Virus record (IMG/VR): IMGVR_UViG_3300042429_000632
Location: 1-39,047 of that record
Direction: 5' to 3' (one strand)
Source of the DNA: a virus
DNA: 39,047 bases
Part shown: positions 33,123 to 39,047 of the stretch, one piece after another
Layout of the letters: the number at the start of each line of letters is the position of its first letter
Numbering within the stretch: the first letter of the stretch is position 1
Notes under the pieces: generated by a model
What the model was told of the DNA's origin: nothing
Databases searched by the model: none
The model's input: only the letters and a program-made list of their open reading frames with translations
Translations under genes and position numbers: made by a program

Positions 33123-35336
33123 TTACCCAACCTGAATATAAATATCTCCAGCAACCATTCCAGAAGCTGGTAGGACGCCAGTATTATTATAGAATGTTTT
33201 TGCTCCAACGGGAATTGTTGTTATTGATCCCAAAGAAACTAGTTGTCCATTAATTCCAACATAATTATTTGCAAGCATAACATTTGTAACTGTCGCTGTA
33301 TCAGCTAAAGTAACTGCTGTTCCAGCAATTTTGCTTTTATCTATTGATGCTGATGCGCTTATATCTGTGTTTACTATTGTACCGTCTGCAATTTTTGCAG
33401 AAGTTATAGAGCTGTCTGCTATTGTTGTAGACAGTCCAGTTACTGTAGCACCAGAAAAATCTACTGTTCCAGTAAATACTGGTGATGCTTTAGTTGCATA
33501 GCTTGTTAAGTTTAATGTTGCCCATGAAGCAGATGTGCCATCTGTAGTTAAATATTTACCAGTGTTGTTAATTTGTGGTGGTAAGGCTGTAATTCCTGTT
33601 ACCGTAGCACCAGAAAAATCTACTGTTCCAGTAAATACTGGTGATGCTTTTGTAGCGTATGTTGTTGATGCAGTTGATATTGCCAACTTGGCATCTAATG
33701 CTGATTGGGTGGCTGTGGAAATTGGCTTTAGTGCATCTGTGGTATTGTCTACGTTTCCGAGTCCCACCATTGATTTAGTAACACCAGAAACTGTTCCAGT
33801 AAATGTTGGAGAAGCAAGTGGCGCATATGTTGATGCGGCAGTTGCTGAGGATAGTTTAGTTCCAACTAATGTTGTTAATGCTGTTCCTGCTGTTTCATCT
33901 GTAGCAATATAATCTGCAATTTCTTTAAGGGTATCGAATGTGGCTGGTGCACCATTTACAACTGTAGCTATCTGGGAAGCAATGTCTGAAGTTCTTGCAA
34001 TTGTTGATGGTATTACTGTGTCAAGAATTTTTCCACTAGTAACTCCAATTTTTGCATATCCTCCTGCTAAATCTGCATCCGCTTCCATTACATATCCGTC
34101 TAGTCTATTGTCTAGATTTGATATTGTTACAAAGTTATTTCCTACATATGTCATTATTTCATCTGTAGCGGCGTTAATGTTTACATATACGTCTGTAAAT
34201 CTGGTATTGTTTGCAGCTGAAGCTCTTTCATTTGTAAAGTAAAGATTTGTAGAGCCTTCTGCTACTGCATCAGTATTTCCAGAAAAAGTTGAACCACCGC
34301 CAGATCCTGTTGCGCCCGTAGCGCCAGTGGCTCCTTGTGGAATTGTAAAGTTTAGTATTGCTGCTGATGTTGTGCCTGAGTTTGTTACAGAAACAGATGA
34401 ACCAGGTGTTCCTGTTGTAACAGAGCCAACTGTTATTGTTGCTGCGGTTCCAGGCGCTCCTGTAGGACCAGTATCTCCAGGTAAACCTTGTGGACCTGTT
34501 GCGCCCGTAGGACCAGTATCTCCAGGTAAACCTTGTGGACCTGTTGCGCCAGTGGCTCCAGTGGCTCCAGGTAAACCTTGTGGACCTGTTGCGCCAGTGG
34601 CTCCAGGTAAACCTTGTGGACCTGTTGCGCCAGTGGCTCCAGGTAAACCTTGTGGACCTGTTGCGCCAGTGGCTCCAGGTAAACCTTGTGGACCTGTTGC
34701 GCCCGTAGGACCAGTTGATCCACCACCAGAAGACAAACCAGAAACTGCTGTTGATATTGCAGAGTTTCTATTTATTACTTCTGTTGCAATTGCGGAGTTT
34801 GTGTATGTAGCTGACAACGAAACAGCGTCTGCTTTGGCTGCAATTACTTTTGCAGATGCATCGTCAGATGCTGCAGCTATTGCTTGTGTTTTTGCTGTTG
34901 CAATTGCTGCTGTTGTAGAAGATGCTTGTGTTGCAATAGCGGCGTTTCTATTTGTAGTTTCAGTTGCAATTGCAGAAGATATCGCTTCAGATACTGCATC
35001 AATTGCTCTTTGATTTGTAAAATACTTATTTGTTGAACCTTCTGTGATGGAGTTTGTAGTTAAAGCTGCTATTGCTGCTGCGAAATCTCCTCCTACTGAT
35101 ATTGAATCTGGTAGCTGAGATGAAGGAATTTTTCCAGAAGAGTTTAGTGTGGCTAGGCCATTGGCTTCTCCAGCTTTAAATGCATAGGAAGTTGTTGCAT
35201 TCCATCTTGACCCATTACCAATTTTAAACTTTAGGCTGTCTGTTTCGATGCCTAATTCACCTGGTAATAATATAGGGTTGTTGGACACCCAGTTTGCTGC
35301 TGTGTCTCTTCTGAGTTGTATTCTTAATGATGCCAT
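33123..35336 (-). CDS. Collagen-like tail fibre
   Basis: 737 residues. I chose the ATG at 35336 because AGGAGG sits just upstream; an upstream extension would overlap the preceding gene. The N-terminus ([20 protein letters not shown], then [17 protein letters not shown]) is the fibre adaptor also found in the 716-residue fibre. An alanine-rich helical part follows, then about 88 residues of Gly-X-Y triplets with six GLPG units, then beta domains. Classical fibre repeats occur: [26 protein letters not shown] and [18 protein letters not shown]. Collagen triplets imply a homotrimer. The X-Pro-Gly sites are candidate targets for the oxygenases encoded 10 kb downstream. Confidence 0.85.
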   Translation of the reverse strand: MASLRIQLRRDTAANWVSNNPILLPGELGIETDSLKFKIGNGSRWNATTSYAFKAGEANGLATLNSSGKIPSSQLPDSISVGGDFAAAIAALTTNSITEGSTNKYFTNQRAIDAVSEAISSAIATETTNRNAAIATQASSTTAAIATAKTQAIAAASDDASAKVIAAKADAVSLSATYTNSAIATEVINRNSAISTAVSGLSSGGGSTGPTGATGPQGLPGATGATGPQGLPGATGATGPQGLPGATGATGPQGLPGATGATGATGPQGLPGDTGPTGATGPQGLPGDTGPTGAPGTAATITVGSVTTGTPGSSVSVTNSGTTSAAILNFTIPQGATGATGATGSGGGSTFSGNTDAVAEGSTNLYFTNERASAANNTRFTDVYVNINAATDEIMTYVGNNFVTISNLDNRLDGYVMEADADLAGGYAKIGVTSGKILDTVIPSTIARTSDIASQIATVVNGAPATFDTLKEIADYIATDETAGTALTTLVGTKLSSATAASTYAPLASPTFTGTVSGVTKSMVGLGNVDNTTDALKPISTATQSALDAKLAISTASTTYATKASPVFTGTVDFSGATVTGITALPPQINNTGKYLTTDGTSASWATLNLTSYATKASPVFTGTVDFSGATVTGLSTTIADSSITSAKIADGTIVNTDISASASIDKSKIAGTAVTLADTATVTNVMLANNYVGINGQLVSLGSITTIPVGAKTFYNNTGVLPASGMVAGDIYIQVG
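34449..34712 (-). repeat. Collagen-like Gly-X-Y repeat
   Basis: 264 nt encode about 88 residues of uninterrupted triplets, dominated by [12 protein letters not shown] units of 27-36 nt that are almost identical at DNA level (GGTAAACCTTGTGGACC on the plus strand recurs six times). Proline sits in the Y position before Gly in each GLPG, the preferred site of collagen prolyl 4-hydroxylases. Confidence 0.95.
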
Positions 35337-35337
35337 T

Positions 35338-35796
35338 TTATGAACCTCCTGCATCAACAATTATACCATCGTTGTCTGCAGAACTTCCTCCTTCTAGAAT
35401 TTCGTCTTGTACTTCTATAACACTGCCTTCTGGGTTTCCGCCATCAAGCAATGTTTGGTTTTCAAATGTTCCGCCTTGATTTGATATTGAAGGACTTTGT
35501 CCATCGTATCCGACTACAAGCGGCAATACTAGATTGGGAGAATCGGCAGTATTTGTTTCCTTAAATGTAATCTTATTCTGAACATCAATTGTATGAACAT
35601 TTCCATCAAATGTATGGGTGTGCATGTAAAATGGTGTTGGATCTGTACTGGGAGGGGTTAGTTCTACCCAGACAATACCATTATATATTCTTAAATTCTT
35701 ACTGACTACGTTAAAATAAATATCTCCGACTGTGGCTATATCAGGGTTCTCCATAGAAGTAAGAAGATTAAGTGCAACCTTCATTTGTCTGGACAT
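35338..35796 (-). CDS. Small fibre-associated protein
   Basis: 152 residues. Residues about 5-50 ([36 protein letters not shown] split over two strands) repeat the adaptor found at the start of the 394-residue fibre. The middle contains [16 protein letters not shown], a His-rich beta hairpin. The C-terminus is acidic and ends in [10 protein letters not shown]. It starts with weak Shine-Dalgarno support (AGGAT); Met5 is an alternative start. The stop lies one base before the ATG of the collagen-like fibre gene, so the two are probably produced together. Possibly a chaperone or a short tip for that fibre; this is inference. Confidence 0.5.
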   Translation of the reverse strand: MSRQMKVALNLLTSMENPDIATVGDIYFNVVSKNLRIYNGIVWVELTPPSTDPTPFYMHTHTFDGNVHTIDVQNKITFKETNTADSPNLVLPLVVGYDGQSPSISNQGGTFENQTLLDGGNPEGSVIEVQDEILEGGSSADNDGIIVDAGGS

Positions 35797-35800
35797 TTTA

Positions 35801-36985
35801 TTATCCTACAACTACTACTTTATATTCTCCAGCTGACGGGGCTATTGCAAAGTCTACTGTTACTGTATTTGAGCTAGTTCTTTTTACATCAGCTTCGACT
35901 TGTGCAAATGGGGATGCCGCTTCAAATATTTGAACTGTTACATCGGCTGTGCCTAAGTTGTGTGTTATTGTATAGGATGTGGCAGATGCACCAAGTGTTT
36001 CTGCATACTTTCTAGCAATTGCATGGTAGGCTGTTCCATTATTAGTTAATGTCCATGTATCAGATGTTTCATTCCATAGAATTTCTACGTCTGTCTCTAG
36101 TCCACGCTCTACTGTTATTCCTGCGTCTGTTGTTGGGGTGCCAGCAAAATTACTATTTAGTTTTACCTTATTATCTTCAATATTAATCTGTGTTGTGTTT
36201 ACAGAGTTAACGGTTCCAATAACATTTAAGTTTCCACCAACTTGTAAGTTACCAGTAATTTCTACGTTGTCTGGCAAGCCTACTGTTACGGCTGCATTGT
36301 GTCCACTATTTGGAGAAACAGTAACTTCGTTTGCTGTTCCAATAATAGTTGCTACATAGTCGCCTGTTGTTTGTGAATCTAAATTAATATCTTTTACGGT
36401 TACTACGCCTGCATTTACATTAAAGTCTGCTGCATCAAAAGAAGCAATACCTTTATTTGTTGTAGATGCATCTTCCCCAGAAATTGTAATCGTGTTGTTT
36501 GTTACAGCAACATCAATTCCTTCTCCGCCATTTACAGCCAATCCTTCTGTAAGAAGAGATATCGCGGTAGTTCCAGTGTCTCCAGTTATTGAAAGATCAG
36601 TTGCAACATTTACTTCGCTGGCAGCAGTTAGTCTACCTTGCTGATCTACTGTAAATGTAGGTATCTTTGTTTGTGATCCATATGTTCCAGCAGTTACTGC
36701 TGTGTCGTCTAAATCTAATGTTGTTACGCCTGATGAATCTGAGTAAGTTCCTGTTAATCCAACTCCGCCAGCAATAGAGGAACCAATTAAATCTTGAATT
36801 ACTTCAGTAGATCCAGATGTTGGTGTCCACTCTGTTCCGTTGTAGAAATAAAGTACATGTGTTCCTGTATCAAAGTAAATTTGACCAGCAACTGGTGATG
36901 AAGGGGCAGCCCCTAAATTTTGGATTCTAGCATTAAGGAGCTCATTCTTATTGAGATCAATGCTAACTAAAAACTTTTTTGCCAT
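35801..36985 (-). CDS. Putative tail-fibre protein
   Basis: 394 residues; AAGGAG lies upstream of the ATG. The N-terminal 50 residues (SIDLNKNELLNARIQNLG followed by GQIYFDTGTHVLYFYNGTEW) are an adaptor typical of phage fibres in multi-fibre clusters. The middle is a beta-rich repeat region with short motifs such as TYSDSSGVTTLDLDDTAV and NLQVGGNLNVIGTVNSVNTT, the latter typical of shaft domains that precede a receptor-binding tip. The C-terminal 70 residues contain SYTITHNLGTADVTVQIFEA, matching the end of the previous gene. No collagen repeats, no S74 domain. Likely trimeric fibre; receptor unknown. Confidence 0.65.
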   Translation of the reverse strand: MAKKFLVSIDLNKNELLNARIQNLGAAPSSPVAGQIYFDTGTHVLYFYNGTEWTPTSGSTEVIQDLIGSSIAGGVGLTGTYSDSSGVTTLDLDDTAVTAGTYGSQTKIPTFTVDQQGRLTAASEVNVATDLSITGDTGTTAISLLTEGLAVNGGEGIDVAVTNNTITISGEDASTTNKGIASFDAADFNVNAGVVTVKDINLDSQTTGDYVATIIGTANEVTVSPNSGHNAAVTVGLPDNVEITGNLQVGGNLNVIGTVNSVNTTQINIEDNKVKLNSNFAGTPTTDAGITVERGLETDVEILWNETSDTWTLTNNGTAYHAIARKYAETLGASATSYTITHNLGTADVTVQIFEAASPFAQVEADVKRTSSNTVTVDFAIAPSAGEYKVVVVG

Positions 36986-36997
36986 TTTCTTTCTCCT

Positions 36998-37432
36998 TTA
37001 TGACAGATATGCTGTCCCTGAAAACGGTTGCGCCATAGTCAGTGTTATTTGATTAATACTATTATAGTCTATTCCAGTTTCTAATATGTCTCCAGCGCTG
37101 GACTTCACGGTTACATTTGGGTTGAACCCAAGATTATGATTTATCCGAACTGAATATATGCCATTGACTGGGCCAGTTACTTGTGCCATTTCCCATGGAT
37201 AGGTCAAAGAAATTTGTTTATCCAGGATAAAGCTATTGTTTATATTCCAGGTATTTGTTGCAGCTTTGGGACCCCAAAACCTTGTTGTGTTTGTATCAAA
37301 ATAAAAGTCTCCTGGCACTCCCAATGTGTTGTCTGGGTTTCCGCCTCCACTTATTATTGTTCTTCCAGGGGCTCCAGTAGACCTTACTACAACAAGTGGG
37401 TTGTTTTCTGTGACTATTAACCTTGTTGCCAT
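36998..37432 (-). CDS. Putative tail-fibre/adhesion protein with GDFYFDT module
   Basis: 144 residues. The N-terminus (RLIVTENNPLVVVRSTGAPG) leads into a GVPGDFYFDTNTTRFWGPK segment, the same 'display' module seen as GQIYFDT..LYFYNG in the next gene and GDIYFNV..LRIYNG in the one after. The C-terminal half (about residues 85-144) reads YSVRINHNLGFNPNVTVKSS..., a small beta domain that also resembles the end of the next gene (ITHNLGTADVTVQIFE). It is translationally coupled to the preceding gene (TAATG). Shared modules with neighbouring fibres argue for a virion surface role. There is no enzymatic motif. Confidence 0.5.
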   Translation of the reverse strand: MATRLIVTENNPLVVVRSTGAPGRTIISGGGNPDNTLGVPGDFYFDTNTTRFWGPKAATNTWNINNSFILDKQISLTYPWEMAQVTGPVNGIYSVRINHNLGFNPNVTVKSSAGDILETGIDYNSINQITLTMAQPFSGTAYLS

Positions 37433-37776
37433 TATACTGTTACCGCCCTATTTAATGTCATATATCCTTCTAATAATCTTGTCTTATTGACACTAGGATC
37501 AACCAGCACAAGATCGTATGCAGATTTTGGGAAAAACATTTTGTTTGTTCTATCTGCAGATATCGATATTTGTATTTTGCCTTCTACTGGACTTATGGTT
37601 AGTCCGTCTTGTTCTGTTAATGTAAACGCTAGCTTTTTTCCGCCTTGAGTATCTCTAACTTGAAGTTTTGCTGTGTGGTTATGAAGCTGAATGGGTGTTT
37701 GATCTTCGTCTAGGTATTGAACCTCAAACGTAAACGTTGTATTTTGATCAACTTCAAAATTCTTTTGCGCTGCCAC
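37432..37776 (-). CDS. Small tail/baseplate-associated protein with Ig-like (BppU-type) fold
   Basis: 114 residues. The start is a GTG at 37774-37776 with AGGGG six bases upstream; the overlapping ATG one base earlier is in another frame. The pattern is all-beta: an N-terminal strand with FEVDQNTTFTFEVQYLDED, then PIQLHNHTAKLQVRD, and a C-terminal YDLVLVDPSVNKTRLLEGYM. This layout (polarised gain, side-chain-rich strand, then a tolerance for 'gain of loss' loops) recalls the small BppU N-terminal-like domains that phages place next to fibres. A similar N-terminal domain occurs in the connector gene at 10048-11016. The stop overlaps the next start by one base (TAATG), so translation is coupled. 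Function in adhesion assembly is inferred from context. Confidence 0.5.
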   Translation of the reverse strand: MAAQKNFEVDQNTTFTFEVQYLDEDQTPIQLHNHTAKLQVRDTQGGKKLAFTLTEQDGLTISPVEGKIQISISADRTNKMFFPKSAYDLVLVDPSVNKTRLLEGYMTLNRAVTV

Positions 37777-37790
37777 ATTTACCCCTAAAT

Positions 37791-37823
37791 TAGAAAAGCC
37801 CTTATGCCAATTTTAGCATAAGG
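37791..37823 (-). terminator. Rho-independent terminator after the holin-like gene
   Basis: On the minus strand CCTTATGC, an 8-nt loop and GCATAAGG form an 8-bp perfect stem, followed by GCTTTTCTAATTT. It lies between the holin-like stop and the GTG start of the next gene, so it would separate the reductase/holin transcript from the fibre operon. Confidence 0.75.
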
Positions 37824-37844
37824 ACCTTCCCAATCAACTACAAC

Positions 37845-38084
37845 TTAGGCTTTGTTGACAAATCCAAAATTCTTATCGTTTGGATTTAATGCCTTTAAAA
37901 TTACGGGTGCGACTGCTGCAACTCCGCCGAGCAATAAATCTCTAGGATTTGTATTGCCTGTCATATATAGCGCTAATGCTGCTGAAAGAAATGCTCTTCC
38001 GTAGCTTGCTAATGCTGCTAGTATCTGTTCTTGCATAGTTACCTTTCCATCTTTATTTAAATCTGCTTTTGCAAATTTAGCCAT
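37845..38084 (-). CDS. Holin-like small membrane protein with EF-hand loop
   Basis: This 79-residue protein starts at an ATG preceded by AAGGAGATAATAAA. Residues 8-19 (DLNKDGKVTMQE) form a textbook EF-hand calcium loop: Asp, Asn and Asp at positions 1, 3 and 5, Gly at 6, a hydrophobic residue at 8 and Glu at 12. Two hydrophobic segments follow, about residues 29-43 and 50-66, separated by a short polar turn (GNTNPRD), and the C-terminus is polar. Size and topology resemble r1t-type phage holins, which open the inner membrane so that a lysin can reach the wall. No lysin gene is next to it; fibre genes follow. It is bounded downstream by a terminator. The alternative is a structural membrane-associated protein; holin is the best guess but not proven. 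Confidence 0.55.
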   Translation of the reverse strand: MAKFAKADLNKDGKVTMQEQILAALASYGRAFLSAALALYMTGNTNPRDLLLGGVAAVAPVILKALNPNDKNFGFVNKA

Positions 38085-38100
38085 TTTATTATCTCCTTGT

Positions 38101-38137
38101 GGGCAATTTGCCCTTGGAATTTTCGGCCTTGGCCGAA
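38101..38137 (-). promoter_or_regulatory. Two adjacent hairpins between reductase and holin-like gene
   Basis: Two perfect inverted repeats lie in the 69-nt gap. TTCGGCC-AA-GGCCGAA (38122-38137) has a 7-bp stem. GGGCAAATTGCCC (38101-38113) ends just before the ribosome binding site of the next gene (AAGGAG). The first could end reductase transcription without a U-tract. The second could affect translation of the holin-like gene. No T-run follows either, so the role is uncertain. Confidence 0.4.
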
Positions 38138-38153
38138 TACTATAATTCTACCA

Positions 38154-39047
38154 CTATGCTGAAATATCTACAAGCTCGCAATTACCGTCTGAGCTACAGG
38201 CAAGGGTGGCAGAGGGTGAAGTTCCATCTTCTGTCTCATAAAATGAAAGGTCTTCCCATCTAATGCTCTTTGGCATTTTCCCCAAAAGGCTTTCATATTC
38301 TTCTTTTGAAACCTCTTGATATGGCGCCTGCTTGTATGTGTGGTCTGAGTGAGGAAGGAAAGAAATTCCAGAAACCTCGTCAAAATTCTTATATACCCAA
38401 GCGCCAACTTCCATCCACTCTTCTTCTTTTACAGAAACAGTAATAGATGGCTTGTGCTCACACCATGCACGTTGATAAACTAGCCAAATGTCTAAGTGCT
38501 GAATAGCAGTTAAGTCGTTTCTAACAATTGAGCCTTCTGGTGCTTTTACTGGAAACGAAAAAACATATGTTTCGTTTGGCTTCATTACATCATCTTCTAC
38601 TGGGATGCCGACTTCCTTTAAAAATGTAGAAATTGGATCCCCTTTTGAGCCACGAACAGTACGAATGTAATATGGTGAATGCCATGGGTGCATTCCTGAA
38701 GATACTCCAACTAATTGAGATACCGTTCCTGAAGGTTTTACGCATGTAATAGCTGCTGACTCTGGGATTCCAATTTTTCCAGATTCTTCTCTGTTAATCT
38801 CTCTTGCTTTTTCACGCAATGTCATTAGAAATGACTCAAGCATAACTATATCTTCTTTGCCAGACATAAATTTGTGACCAAACTGTCCAGTTAATGAAAC
38901 CCCAAGAAGTCTTTCTTCTTCTGTGTTGTCTTTCCAAATTTTACGAAGATACTTAAAGTCTGTTAGGGTTGATTGCCAAGTCCCAAGAATTGTTGCAAGT
39001 TCAACTTTACGCTGGATGTCTTTCTTTGTATCGTTTTCACGTAATAC
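38154..39047 (-). CDS. nrdJ: Adenosylcobalamin-dependent (class II) ribonucleotide reductase, C-terminal part
   Basis: The gene is cut by the right window edge; 297 codons of open frame are visible, and the frame continues upstream of the internal Met at 38867 to base 39047. The product would reduce ribonucleotides to deoxyribonucleotides with a B12 cofactor to supply phage DNA synthesis. Diagnostic stretches are RLLGVSLTGQ near the start of the visible part, then AITCVKPSGTVSQLVG, SSGMHPWHSPYYIRTVRGS and a WCEHKPSITVSV block. These match the monomeric RTPR type better than the class I large subunit. The C-terminus carries two cysteines (ACSSDGNC), consistent with the swinging redox pair that re-reduces the active site. 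It is the only recognisable metabolic gene here and lies directly before the holin and fibre genes. The family call is firm; the exact substrate form (di- or triphosphate) is not shown. Confidence 0.9.
   Translation of the reverse strand, partial: VLRENDTKKDIQRKVELATILGTWQSTLTDFKYLRKIWKDNTEEERLLGVSLTGQFGHKFMSGKEDIVMLESFLMTLREKAREINREESGKIGIPESAAITCVKPSGTVSQLVGVSSGMHPWHSPYYIRTVRGSKGDPISTFLKEVGIPVEDDVMKPNETYVFSFPVKAPEGSIVRNDLTAIQHLDIWLVYQRAWCEHKPSITVSVKEEEWMEVGAWVYKNFDEVSGISFLPHSDHTYKQAPYQEVSKEEYESLLGKMPKSIRWEDLSFYETEDGTSPSATLACSSDGNCELVDISA

Overview
The window is one arm of a tailed double-stranded DNA phage (Caudoviricetes, siphovirus-like). Every credible gene lies on the minus strand, so the transcribed order runs from high to low coordinates. 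Base composition is AT-rich. Shine-Dalgarno sites are mostly AGGAGG-like and sit 5-9 nt from the start codon. Genes are packed with gaps under about 105 nt or with short overlaps, and no stretch over 300 nt lacks a gene. I see no integrase, tRNA, terminase or lysin. The host is not shown directly. The coupled tail-assembly chaperones, HK97-type head genes and a monomeric B12-dependent ribonucleotide reductase would suit a phage of low-GC aquatic Actinobacteria, but that is inference.

Layout in transcription order. (1) 39047-38154: the C-terminal part of an adenosylcobalamin-dependent ribonucleotide reductase. (2) 38084-37845: a small holin-like membrane protein with a perfect EF-hand loop, followed by a terminator. 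(3) 37776-24622: about twelve adhesion or tail-fibre genes built from shared modules. These include N-terminal adaptor motifs, alanine-rich repeats, a Gly-X-Y collagen segment, Ig/FN3 domains, and a protein with 18 FFxPP(G/S) hexapeptides that ends in an intein-like Hint domain. (4) 24606-18996: a strong-looking promoter with a palindrome in its spacer drives a compact, partly overlapping operon of six intact 2-oxoglutarate/Fe(II) oxygenases of prolyl-4-hydroxylase type, interrupted by two related genes that resemble DUF6065. (5) 18979-15997: a collagen-like fibre with a peptidase S74 auto-cleaving chaperone, and a LamG-like minor tail protein. (6) 15934-1: the head and tail morphogenesis cassette: a small conserved-looking protein, portal, prohead protease with an in-frame internal scaffold start, HK97 major capsid protein, head-tail connector set, major tail protein, tail assembly chaperones joined by a -1 frameshift, and a tape measure protein of at least 2247 residues that runs off the left edge.

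The most interesting idea is that the oxygenases and the fibres form one system. The promoter-driven oxygenase array sits between genes whose products carry many X-Pro-Gly sites (collagen GLPG and GAPG, and xPPG hexapeptides). X-Pro-Gly is the classical target of collagen prolyl 4-hydroxylases. The phage may therefore hydroxylate its own fibres, and two self-processing modules (Hint and S74) may finish them. This is inferred from motifs and neighbourhood only.

Terminator and promoter pairs follow the major capsid and major tail genes, which suggests that the most abundant virion proteins are transcriptionally separated from the genes after them.
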